Source of the DNA: a virus
DNA length: 41,058 bases
Reading direction: 5' to 3' (one strand)
Virus record (IMG/VR): IMGVR_UViG_3300044489_000050
Coordinates: 1-41,058 of that record
Below the pieces are notes generated by a model that did no database searches, was not told the DNA's origin, and saw nothing but the letters and a program-made list of their open reading frames with translations. This document shows, in pieces, positions 22,579 to 30,292 of the stretch. Every line of letters starts with the position of its first letter. The stretch's first letter is position 1. A program made the translations under genes and the position numbers.

Positions 22579-22773
22579 TTAGAAACGCTTAGGCGGGACG
22601 TTGGCAACGTAATCTTTAAACTCCGAGTGAAACGTGGATTTATCCACTTCTGAAAGGATAGCAATAAGAGCGAGGATACCGCCGATATTATCGTAAGTTG
22701 AGAGTCTTTTGAGAATCTCACTAGCCAGAGGTTTGAACCATAAAACCAGCAAGGTGACAATTGCTATATGCAC
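22579..22773 (-). CDS. Small minus-strand hydrophobic protein
   Basis: 64 aa from GTG 22773. The N-terminal half is hydrophobic (MHIAIVTLLVLWFKPLASEIL) and the rest mixed. The minus strand carries TTGACT-17-TATTGA upstream and a terminator hairpin downstream (22513-22545), which supports a real unit. Function unknown. Confidence 0.45.
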   Translation of the reverse strand: MHIAIVTLLVLWFKPLASEILKRLSTYDNIGGILALIAILSEVDKSTFHSEFKDYVANVPPKRF

Positions 22774-22840
22774 TGACGTCGAGCCTCAATAAGGTATGTG
22801 AATGTGATAGTCAAGTCCTTGCCGTCCCCACTAAGAACTT

Positions 22841-22945
22841 ATGGAACTACTAATTAACTGGCTTTATTACAGCGTACTGACAACAGGTTTAATTTGGTTA
22901 TTTTACAGAGTTTTGATGTGGTTTTTGGAACGCATAAAACAATGA
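22841..22945 (+). CDS. Tiny single-span membrane protein
   Basis: 34 aa (MELLINWLYYSVLTTGLIWL...). One hydrophobic span and a basic C-terminus (ERIKQ). It overlaps the next tiny gene by ATGA. Confidence 0.5.
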   Translation: MELLINWLYYSVLTTGLIWLFYRVLMWFLERIKQ

Positions 22946-23037
22946 ACAAACCTTTTAGAAACGGAATTATTTTAGGTTACCTACTTACGGGAGTGTTTTA
23001 TTTTGTATTAGTGTGGTTTTTAGTGAGTAGATTATGA
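22942..23037 (+). CDS. Tiny single-span membrane protein
   Basis: 31 aa, MNKPFRNG then a hydrophobic span (IILGYLLTGVFYFVLVWFLV) ending SRL. It overlaps both neighbours by ATGA. The two tiny membrane genes and the one at 23034 form one coupled string. Confidence 0.5.
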   Translation: MNKPFRNGIILGYLLTGVFYFVLVWFLVSRL

Positions 23038-23324
23038 AAAACACCAAAGAAAAAATAATTGAAGAGTTGAAAGAAGCATTACGTTGGCCTGAAGATTTGG
23101 ATGTAGTGTCTCCCGATATGGATAGCAGAAGTAGCCTTGAACGGGCGGCGGATTATGTAATTGAGCAAACCAAGCGAGCAAGGGAGGAAGTTTTCCAAAA
23201 AGTTTTGTGGAAGAAGAGATATACCTCCCCACCTATTTGGGGTGTATCGAATAGGCAATTTCCCTATGTTGAAGTAAGTGATATTGAAGATATTAAAAAG
23301 TCCTTAGAAAAGGAGGGTAATTAA
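23034..23324 (+). CDS. Small hypothetical protein, paralogue of 19495-19752
   Basis: 96 aa. It shares QTKRARE and KSLEKEG with the gene at 19495, including 20-base and 27-base identical DNA blocks (23167-23186 and 23294-23320). The middle (VLWKKRYTSPPIWGVSNRQFPYV) is unique. Helical and charged. Function unknown. Confidence 0.6.
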   Translation: MKNTKEKIIEELKEALRWPEDLDVVSPDMDSRSSLERAADYVIEQTKRAREEVFQKVLWKKRYTSPPIWGVSNRQFPYVEVSDIEDIKKSLEKEGN

Positions 23325-23334
23325 TTAAATAATT

Positions 23335-23574
23335 ATGACTAATTTTGAACGGGCCAAGAATAAAATAATGAGAGATAGTGAGGATGAAATTAGACGAATT
23401 ATCTTTGAGTACGGTGTGGGGATGGTAGCGGACGAAGCGGCCCTATTTATGGGTTCACTTTCTCCAGAAGACGCACAGAAAAGCCAAGGTAAAAAAACTG
23501 CCGAAACGATTGATAAGGTGATGTCTTTGTTGGCGGCGGCTCTAGGAAATATTTATGAAACTGAACGAACTTAA
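23335..23574 (+). CDS. Small helical hypothetical protein
   Basis: 79 aa (MTNFERAKNKIMRDSEDEIRRII...). Two charged helices and an alanine-rich end. SD-less start with an A/T-rich context. No domain recognised. Confidence 0.5.
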   Translation: MTNFERAKNKIMRDSEDEIRRIIFEYGVGMVADEAALFMGSLSPEDAQKSQGKKTAETIDKVMSLLAAALGNIYETERT

Positions 23575-23587
23575 ATATATCGGTTCT

Positions 23588-23660
23588 GACCCATGAGGAC
23601 TTAACTGAGTAGGTTTGGGTAGGTAAACTTAAGAATGGGTAGGTATAATAGTTTAAATTT
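23588..23660 (+). promoter_or_regulatory. Promoter region with phased repeats before the ParB-methyltransferase
   Basis: GACCCATGAGGACTTAACT (23588-23606) repeats 19865-19883. GAGTAGGT (23607) and GGGTAGGT (23617 and 23637) are spaced 10 and 20 bases apart, on one face of the helix, and the last runs into TATAAT (23644-23649). No good -35 is present, so an activator may bind the repeats. The start would be about 5 nt before ATG 23661, nearly leaderless. Confidence 0.55.
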
Positions 23661-24899
23661 ATGACCGAGAAGGATTTAACGCTTAAACAAATACGCCCGA
23701 TAACCGAACTTAGAAACTGGACTAAAAACCCCAGAGGTATTAAGGATAAAGACTTCGGGCGGCTTAAAGACCAAATTAAAAAGCTAGGCCAATATAAGCC
23801 ATTACTTATTACACCCGATGGGGAGGTCCTAGGGGGAAATATGAGACTTAGAGCCTATAGGGATTTAGGTATCAGCGATGTGTGGGTATCTGTGGTTGAA
23901 CCTAAAACCGAGGCGGAGAAACTAGAGTACGCGCTTAGTGATAATGATAGGGTTGGTTATTATGAGGATGACAAATTAGCTGAGCTTATAAGCCAATATA
24001 AAGACGAAATAGATTTAGGTAAATATAGCGTAGATTTAGGCAAGACTACTGACTTACAAACACTATTGGATCAATTCTCACCGGTAGTCGAGGACGACGT
24101 GCCGGAGGTAGACGATACCCCGTCGGTATCGAAGTTGGGCGATGTTTATCAACTCGGAAGACATAGGTTGATGTGCGGCGATAGTACAAAAAGAGAGGAC
24201 GTAGAGAAGTTGATGGGCGGTAAAAAAGCGGATATGGTTTTGTGCGACCCCCCATACGGAATAAATTATAAATACGAAGACCACCCAAGCGGAAACTATA
24301 AAGATGGATTCACAGATGAAGAATATAGAAATTTTTATAGGCAACTAGTAAATATGGGAAAAAGATACTCTAAGGAGGACGCTGCGAACTATTGGTGGTT
24401 TGATCAATCAAGGCTTGAAATTATCTGGGAAGCGATCGGAAGGGTTAAGTATAAGGAACTTTTGGTGTGGAGTAAGGACCTTTATCCCTACAAAAAGGGA
24501 AACTCTAAATTCTGTGCCGATTACGAGTTGTGTTATTACTTTTTTAACAAGGAGCCATACTGGACGGGAGATGCCTTCACTCGGGCTGTACTAAACTATG
24601 CTACTGTACACTCCTTTGCAAGGAGAGGAAAAGAGGATACTGGTGGGGTATCTTCTGTACATCCAACACAAAAGCCTACCGAGTTATTTGGAAGGTTGAT
24701 TGAGCTTAGTAGTAAGAATAGCGATACAATTATAGATTTTTGTGGTGGCTCTGGTTCTACTCTTATCGCCTGCGAACAAACCAACCGTATATGTTATATG
24801 ATGGAACTGGACGAGAAGTATTGTGACGTAATAAGGCGTAGATACGCCAAGTTTATAGGTAAGGAGGACGAATGGAAGACAATAACACCGAAGTTATAA
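23661..24899 (+). CDS. ParB-like domain fused to DNA methyltransferase
   Basis: 412 aa. Residues 1-110 are ParB/Srx-like (ELRNWTKNPRGIKDKDFGRLKDQIKKLGQYKPLLI, GGNMRLRAYRDLGI). Residues 150-405 are an N4/N6-type methyltransferase with DPPYGINY (catalytic motif IV) before DFCGGSGSTLIACEQ (SAM motif I), the beta-class order, and VHPTQKP between. Such fusions are common next to phage terminases and probably methylate phage DNA. It leads directly into the terminase genes. Confidence 0.85.
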   Translation: MTEKDLTLKQIRPITELRNWTKNPRGIKDKDFGRLKDQIKKLGQYKPLLITPDGEVLGGNMRLRAYRDLGISDVWVSVVEPKTEAEKLEYALSDNDRVGYYEDDKLAELISQYKDEIDLGKYSVDLGKTTDLQTLLDQFSPVVEDDVPEVDDTPSVSKLGDVYQLGRHRLMCGDSTKREDVEKLMGGKKADMVLCDPPYGINYKYEDHPSGNYKDGFTDEEYRNFYRQLVNMGKRYSKEDAANYWWFDQSRLEIIWEAIGRVKYKELLVWSKDLYPYKKGNSKFCADYELCYYFFNKEPYWTGDAFTRAVLNYATVHSFARRGKEDTGGVSSVHPTQKPTELFGRLIELSSKNSDTIIDFCGGSGSTLIACEQTNRICYMMELDEKYCDVIRRRYAKFIGKEDEWKTITPKL

Positions 24900-25210
24900 A
24901 ACAACCAGATAACAACGAGAAGAAGCTAACGGGGTTTCAACTTCACCCCGAAAATATAAATAGGAATGGTAGGCCACCTAAAGGCCATTCTATCACCGAA
25001 ACCATACAAGCCATGATGGATGAGAAGCCTGAAATTAAACGGGCATTAGGACAGAGGATACTCCAGATGGCCCTAGAGGGTGATCTAGCGGCGATTAGAA
25101 CTATTTGGGGGTATATTGACGGCCTACCAGCTCAGGCAACTGATGTAACTACAGGTGGTGAGAGACTCGAGGGGCTAGTTATCGTTAAAGATGGAAGTGA
25201 AACTAAGTAA
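24872..25210 (+). CDS. Putative terminase small subunit
   Basis: 112 aa. NRNGRPPKGHSI and ALEGDLAAIRTIWGYIDGLPAQ are the style of small phage packaging proteins with a basic N-terminus and C-terminal helices. It has an AAGGAGG ribosome site and overlaps both the methyltransferase and the large terminase, the usual TerS position. The family call is by context. Confidence 0.65.
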   Translation: MEDNNTEVIKQPDNNEKKLTGFQLHPENINRNGRPPKGHSITETIQAMMDEKPEIKRALGQRILQMALEGDLAAIRTIWGYIDGLPAQATDVTTGGERLEGLVIVKDGSETK

Positions 25211-26537
25211 ATGGCAAACACAAGTATTCGAAGATACACACCGATTCAGAGTAGTCTGTGCTGGGCGGCGGTCGGGAAAGTCTGTTCTAGCACAACTAAC
25301 ACTGATTCATTGGGCTAATAGAGAGGTTGGAATTTATTGGCTGGTTTGTCCCAGTTACAAACAAGCTAAGATGATCCATTGGCAGGGGATACAGCACTAC
25401 TTGCCGCAGGGTTTAATTACTAAGAAAAATGAAGTTGAATTATCTATCACACTTAAAAACGGAAGTGTTATTGAACTTAAGGGGGCTGAGAACCCAGATG
25501 CTCTACGTGGTGTTAAACTGCGGGGTCTGGTTATTGACGAGATCGCTTCAATACGCAATTGGGATTGGCTATGGAGCGAAGTCCTTAGGCCGACACTTAC
25601 TGACTATGAAGCTTCGGCCCTTTTTATTTCAACTCCCAAGGGATATAACCATTTCTATGAGCTATTCTCAGAAGGGCAAAAAGAGAATAATAATTACAAG
25701 TCCTGGAGATTTACGAGTTACGACAATCCGTTCATTCTAAAAGGAGAAATAGACAATGCTAAAAGAGAACTTACAGAAGACACCTTTGCCCAAGAATATC
25801 TGGCAGACTTTAGAAAATATACGGGCCTTATTTACAAGGACTTCAAGAGAGAGGTCCACGTCGTCGAGCCTTTTGACATCCCAGACTCTTGGCAAACATA
25901 TCGGGGGGTTGACTTCGGCTCGACTAACCCGACCTGCTGTCTATGGATTAGCGTTGACGGAGACGAAAACTGGTTTGTTTACGATGAGCATTACGCTACA
26001 GGGGAGACCATCGACTATCACGCTGGAGTCATTAACTCTAAGTCAGGTGGAAGGGGTGTACAGGCTACTTATGGAGATCCAAGCGGGGCTCAATGGATCA
26101 ACGAGTTCGCCCAAAGGGGAGTCTACATCACCCCCGCTACCAAGGAAACAGGACAGTCCTTCGAGGGGTGGGTCAGATTCGGTATTGAGAAGGTTGCAGA
26201 AAAGTTGCGAGTTCAACCAGGTCATACGGTGCCAGGAGTGCCGGCACGTCAGCAAAGCCAACATTTGGACAAGGGAATGCCCCGACTGTTCGTCTTTTCA
26301 AATTGTGTTTCTGCGATCAGAGAATTCGAAACCTACCGGTGGAAGGAAAAGAGTGTCAGTCAAGCCCAAGACTTAAATGCACCGGAGCAACCGGAGAAGG
26401 CCAATGACCACGCTATGGACGCTCTTAGGTACTTTGCGGTGAGCTATATCTCCAGCCACGGCGGGCAAGGACCGTTTGCCCAATATGTTGGTAAGTCTTA
26501 TGAAATCAGTGAATCAGACGCCACAATCGGAATATGA
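25191..26537 (+). CDS. terL: Terminase large subunit
   Basis: 448 aa. Walker A GRRSGKS (25-31), Walker B LVIDEI (acidic pair 116-117), and ATPase coupling motif nearby (FISTPKG). The nuclease half begins with RGVDFGSTNPTCC and ends with NDHAMDALRYF, typical metal-binding acidic residues. It packages DNA into the capsid using ATP. The gene overlaps the small subunit by 20 bases. Confidence 0.95.
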   Translation: MEVKLSKWQTQVFEDTHRFRVVCAGRRSGKSVLAQLTLIHWANREVGIYWLVCPSYKQAKMIHWQGIQHYLPQGLITKKNEVELSITLKNGSVIELKGAENPDALRGVKLRGLVIDEIASIRNWDWLWSEVLRPTLTDYEASALFISTPKGYNHFYELFSEGQKENNNYKSWRFTSYDNPFILKGEIDNAKRELTEDTFAQEYLADFRKYTGLIYKDFKREVHVVEPFDIPDSWQTYRGVDFGSTNPTCCLWISVDGDENWFVYDEHYATGETIDYHAGVINSKSGGRGVQATYGDPSGAQWINEFAQRGVYITPATKETGQSFEGWVRFGIEKVAEKLRVQPGHTVPGVPARQQSQHLDKGMPRLFVFSNCVSAIREFETYRWKEKSVSQAQDLNAPEQPEKANDHAMDALRYFAVSYISSHGGQGPFAQYVGKSYEISESDATIGI

Positions 26538-26820
26538 TCAAATAACTAAGGGGAATGAAAGGCAGTTTGAACGGGTTCTAGAAGAGCTCTCGCCCGGCTT
26601 CTTTTATCTTTACACGTGCATAAAAGCAAACGACGTGGACCTAAAATACGCAATTGACGTTTTCCACAAGATGAAGCTTGTCAGGAAGCTTGATGATGGT
26701 TATGGTGCGGTGATTATTGAGGTAAAGAATCACGAGATCGGCAGAATACGGCTTGTAGCGGATTATCTACCAAAAAGAGATAATGTTTTAATGCCTGGGC
26801 AGCAGGCGACGGAATCTTGA
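26500..26820 (+). CDS. Small hypothetical protein after TerL
   Basis: 106 aa from ATG 26500, overlapping TerL. Residues 40-90 (ANDVDLKYAIDVFHKMKLV, YGAVIIEVKNHEIGRIRLV) look alpha/beta. No family recognised. Operon end, followed by promoter D. Confidence 0.5.
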   Translation: MKSVNQTPQSEYDQITKGNERQFERVLEELSPGFFYLYTCIKANDVDLKYAIDVFHKMKLVRKLDDGYGAVIIEVKNHEIGRIRLVADYLPKRDNVLMPGQQATES

Positions 26821-26846
26821 AAAGAAATAGCACGTAGTGATATAAT
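26817..26846 (+). promoter_or_regulatory. Promoter D, extended -10
   Basis: TTGAAA (26817-26822) overlaps the stop codon of the previous gene. An 18-nt spacer leads to TATAAT (26841-26846) with TGA before it. Confidence 0.75.
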
Positions 26847-26868
26847 TAAGAAACTTATATAAGTGGCA

Positions 26869-26917
26869 TAGGAAAAACCTAGCCGCCTAACACAATTAGT
26901 GTTGAGGGCGGCTTTTT
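26869..26917 (+). terminator. Leader D: TAGG-AAAAA-CCTA hairpin plus terminator
   Basis: TAGGAAAAACCTA (26869-26881) abuts GCCGCC (26882-26887)/GGCGGC (26907-26912) with an inner AACAC/GTGTT stem and a T-run. The portal ATG at 26925 follows 7 bases later without an SD. The 13-base hairpin recurs exactly in leader E. Confidence 0.85.
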
Positions 26918-26924
26918 CGTATTT

Positions 26925-28919
26925 ATGGCAAAAGAAAAAAAGAAGGATAAGAACAAGACCACTACGGTTTCGGAGTCAACCCAAGTAATGAAGCATTACG
27001 ACGATGCGGATGCGGAATTGACAGAGCGAATTACACACAAAGAACGGGGGTATGACACTTACCAAAAAATTTACAGAAATTACATTAACCCCAGCCAGTG
27101 GCCTTTCGGGGCGAGGGTTCCCGATGGTAGGGGGGCGACGATAATAGATCGCAAGACCGATCGTTTGCTTGGTAATAGACTTCAAGGCCGTTTCATCCCG
27201 ACAAAGCACGGAACCGAATTAGGGGCAAGAGTGGCCACGGAGCTTATTCTTTACCAATGGAACGAGATAGATCTATGTTCTGGCTCAACAATGCTCTCGC
27301 GCTGGCGGATGATGGACAGTCGGGCGAGAAGGTTCGGAACGTCTTTTGGTCGTTGGTCGTGGCGTAGAGTCTACGGCGATAGTGGGGCTACCATTTTTGA
27401 TGGACCGTGGTTCGAGGCGTGGGATAACAAGAACGTCCTAACTCAGCCGGGTGTTCGCAATTTAGACGAGTCCGACTACATAATTCTGAGGTACTACCCA
27501 ACCATCTCTCAGTTAGAGCAAATAAACGAGATGGCCAAGACCGGTCCCATTTATGATCCAGAGGCTATCAAGTACCTTAAGGAAAAGGATAGTTCGACGA
27601 CTCATTATGAGAGTGTTGATAGGCGAGTTGTCGGACTTAACGAAAATTCAGAGGCCTATGGACGAGTTGAAGTTTGTACGGAGTACAACCAAACTAAGGG
27701 TAAATGGATCACCTATACCCCAATGCAAGGAAAGGTGGGCAAGGAGGCAATTATCCTGAAGTCTATAGAGAACCCATATAATAACCTTGGAACTATCCCT
27801 GTGGTGGCTTTGACGTATTATCCGACCGACGACGACATCATTGGTAAGCCGGAGCTGGAAAGCGTGATGCCCCTCATTAAAACAAACTGGGCGTTTCTTT
27901 CTCAGTATCTTGAGGCGTTGCAGGACGAACTTTTTACCCCGATAATGGTTAACCCCACCCAAGTACAACTCGACACCTTGAAATACAAGGCTGGGGCGCG
28001 ATGGTTAATGAACAAACCAGGCGCAGACGTTGTGCCTCTAACCCGTAGTAGTTCGGTAACTCAAAAGTTTGTGGAGACATTTGGTTTGACTACGTCTTTG
28101 ATTATGGAAGGGGTAGGCGAGACCGCCCAAGACGTCTCGCAGATTGCTCAATCGGTAACTGACAAGACAGCCACTGAAGTTAAGGATTTAGCGATGCTTA
28201 GAACTGCTAGGGATAATGCCAACAAGGCTATTCTTTCCCAGGCGATCGCCAAGCAAGTTTCCGCATGGTTCAGAATGGACCAAAAGATGATGACGGGATC
28301 GAAACTCGTTCGGGTTGTGGGTAAGGATGCCCTCGAGTATTTAGTCAACGAAGGACTGCACAACTGGACTCTCTCTAGTGAGGGAGCTAAGGTTGTTTCC
28401 GACTTCGCAAGCGAGAATCAAGAGACGGTTAATGGGATTGCCAAGGACACCGGGCGGGAGCCCTTTGAGATTGCTTACGAAATGTTAAGGGCGCAGGGGG
28501 CGCTTGACCAACACACTGTGCCGATTTATCCGATGAAAGAAGGAAACGAGACGGTACCCCAATTGCGGTTGGAGAAGGATGGTAAGTCAGGTTTTCTTTC
28601 AGTTGACCCAAAGTCTATCCAAGGTGATTACAACTTCTTGGTGGACATACAAGCAATGAGTGTACCGAACGACGCCAGCGAAGTATCCGCCCGGCAAATG
28701 TTTTTCGACTCGGCTCTAAAGGTCAGGGATAGCCTCGCTGCGGAGGGATACCAGATGAAGTTTAAGGACTTGTTGGAAGATATTGGTAACACCGCTAAAC
28801 TGAACGATCCCGAAAAATATTTCGAAAAGTTACCTCAACAACAGACCACAACGCCCCAACCCCCCACATCCTCAATGCCGATGAATGTAAGTAATGTAGG
28901 TGCGCAAGGAGGTGTGTAA
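26925..28919 (+). CDS. Portal protein
   Basis: 664 aa, large and helical, with an N-terminal basic tail. RGYDTYQKIYRNYINPSQWPFGARVPDGRG and LLGNRLQGRF are typical of portal openings. GVGETAQDVSQIAQSVTDKTATEVKDL is a long helix near residue 410, where the crown/wing helices lie. It follows the terminase and precedes the scaffold/capsid genes. It forms the dodecameric DNA gate. Confidence 0.85.
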   Translation: MAKEKKKDKNKTTTVSESTQVMKHYDDADAELTERITHKERGYDTYQKIYRNYINPSQWPFGARVPDGRGATIIDRKTDRLLGNRLQGRFIPTKHGTELGARVATELILYQWNEIDLCSGSTMLSRWRMMDSRARRFGTSFGRWSWRRVYGDSGATIFDGPWFEAWDNKNVLTQPGVRNLDESDYIILRYYPTISQLEQINEMAKTGPIYDPEAIKYLKEKDSSTTHYESVDRRVVGLNENSEAYGRVEVCTEYNQTKGKWITYTPMQGKVGKEAIILKSIENPYNNLGTIPVVALTYYPTDDDIIGKPELESVMPLIKTNWAFLSQYLEALQDELFTPIMVNPTQVQLDTLKYKAGARWLMNKPGADVVPLTRSSSVTQKFVETFGLTTSLIMEGVGETAQDVSQIAQSVTDKTATEVKDLAMLRTARDNANKAILSQAIAKQVSAWFRMDQKMMTGSKLVRVVGKDALEYLVNEGLHNWTLSSEGAKVVSDFASENQETVNGIAKDTGREPFEIAYEMLRAQGALDQHTVPIYPMKEGNETVPQLRLEKDGKSGFLSVDPKSIQGDYNFLVDIQAMSVPNDASEVSARQMFFDSALKVRDSLAAEGYQMKFKDLLEDIGNTAKLNDPEKYFEKLPQQQTTTPQPPTSSMPMNVSNVGAQGGV

Positions 28920-29206
28920 TGGAACTAACCGATCAAGAGAAATTACGGGTTGATAGAGGTCTTAAAGCCAAAGAGTTTCTGGAGGGTGAGCTATACAACA
29001 AGTACCTCTTGCCGGAAATAGAGAAACTAAGATTAGGCTCTTACCCGAAGCCTAGCAAGGAGGGTTGGGAAGAGGAGTATAGGATGGCCTATGCTAGGGA
29101 TGAAGTCTATACCGAATTCCTACAGACCATATTGTCTTGGAGGAAGGATTCCGACTTCTTACAAGAAAAAGCTTTGGAAGAGGAAAAAGATGTCGTTTTA
29201 GCGTAG
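28919..29206 (+). CDS. Small head-associated helical protein
   Basis: 95 aa, charged helices (LTDQEKLRVDRGLKAKEFLEGELYNKYLLPEIEKL). An AAGGAGGTGT ribosome site precedes the ATG, which shares its A with the portal stop. A conserved small head-region protein in style. Function unknown. Confidence 0.5.
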   Translation: MELTDQEKLRVDRGLKAKEFLEGELYNKYLLPEIEKLRLGSYPKPSKEGWEEEYRMAYARDEVYTEFLQTILSWRKDSDFLQEKALEEEKDVVLA

Positions 29207-29218
29207 GGGGTGTTACGA

Positions 29219-29368
29219 ATGCCGTTTAAGAGTAAAGCCCAAGCCAGAATGATGTTCGCCCAACATCCTAAGATTGCCGAGAGGTGGGCAGGAGTTTATG
29301 GACTTAATATGTCAGAACTCCCCGAGCACGTTTCCCGACGTGGAAAGCGGGGAAAGCGAAAAAAGTGA
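29219..29368 (+). CDS. Small basic phage protein (MPFKSKAQ type)
   Basis: 49 aa, MPFKSKAQARMMFAQHPKIA then a basic tail (RRGKRGKRKK). This MPFKSKAQ-x-R-x-x-F/Y signature is common among tiny phage proteins near portal genes. GGGGGTG lies upstream. It overlaps the next gene in another frame. Confidence 0.7.
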   Translation: MPFKSKAQARMMFAQHPKIAERWAGVYGLNMSELPEHVSRRGKRGKRKK

Positions 29369-29531
29369 GCCTGTAACAACGCAGGATGCGTCTAATTGTA
29401 GACATCGCTTTATCCTTAAAGGTACCCACGATATGCAGTGTCTAGATTGCGGAGTCGGTTACATCCTCAGCGGGATGAGTGATTTCGAAAGAATTTGCTC
29501 TCACTACGCGGAAAAGTATGGCAAAGATTGA
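29298..29531 (+). CDS. Small zinc-binding protein
   Basis: 77 aa from ATG 29298 with CAGGAG just upstream. CRHRFILKGTHDMQCLDCG gives a C-x-H ... C-x2-C zinc site. It overlaps both neighbours. Confidence 0.55.
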   Translation: MDLICQNSPSTFPDVESGESEKSEPVTTQDASNCRHRFILKGTHDMQCLDCGVGYILSGMSDFERICSHYAEKYGKD

Positions 29532-29886
29532 AAACACCACCAGTTTAACAAAACCAGAGGTCGCTAAGGATACCACAAGCTTACAGGGCGATGACAAAAA
29601 CATCTCTCTAGGACTAACGGGCGAGGAGATGGATTTGGTTCCGCTGAAGCAATACTTTGATATCCAGGCCACAGATTGGAGCGAAGATAAATACTTAGCG
29701 GGGATTTTAAATTGGGCCAGGGAGAAGGGAATTAAAGACCGTGGCAACCTCTTTGCTGAAATTAGCAAAATTCAACATAAGTTAGGTTCTCCAAATTTAG
29801 GCGAGAAGACAGCTAGGAGGATTTATAGATATATAGAAATAGATAGGCAGATCAGTAGTTTGTTTAAGGAGCAGGGGGCTTTGTAA
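29518..29886 (+). CDS. Hypothetical head-region protein
   Basis: 122 aa from ATG 29518, helical (YFDIQATDWSEDKYLAGILNWAREKGIKDRGNLFAEISKIQHKLG). No domain is recognised; its small helical form fits a capsid accessory role (inference). Confidence 0.5.
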   Translation: MAKIENTTSLTKPEVAKDTTSLQGDDKNISLGLTGEEMDLVPLKQYFDIQATDWSEDKYLAGILNWAREKGIKDRGNLFAEISKIQHKLGSPNLGEKTARRIYRYIEIDRQISSLFKEQGAL

Positions 29887-30287
29887 TGCCAAATACACAA
29901 CCAAGTATCGACATAAACGAACACAGTGATGGTTTAAACGCCAAGAAGGTAGTCTTGATTGATCCTTCTGATATGACAGTGGGGTTGGGTGATAGTGCAA
30001 ATCCCGTGAAGGTTGACCCTCAACCACTAACCGTAGTCTATGCAGGAACCAAAACAGTTCCTACGGGTACAGCCGAAACAATTGCGTCCTCACAAGTCAC
30101 TCATTCAGTGACTATAAAAGCCCTCTCTACCAACACAGCATCCGTTTTTATTGGTGGAAGTGGGGTTACAACTTCAGGCTTTGAACTTTTAGCGGGGGAG
30201 TCGGTTAGTTTAGACGTGTCGGATATTAATCTTATTTATTGTATATCGGGTAGTGCCAGCCAGGTCATTAGATATATAGCTGTTTAG
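29886..30287 (+). CDS. Capsid decoration / beta-sandwich-type structural protein
   Basis: 133 aa, beta-strand rich. SVTIKALSTNTASVFIGGSGVTTSGFELLAGESVSLDVSDI is a familiar strand pattern of phage beta-sandwich structural proteins. GGGGG precedes the ATG, which shares its A with the previous stop. Probably virion-associated. Confidence 0.55.
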   Translation: MPNTQPSIDINEHSDGLNAKKVVLIDPSDMTVGLGDSANPVKVDPQPLTVVYAGTKTVPTGTAETIASSQVTHSVTIKALSTNTASVFIGGSGVTTSGFELLAGESVSLDVSDINLIYCISGSASQVIRYIAV

Positions 30288-30292
30288 CATAT

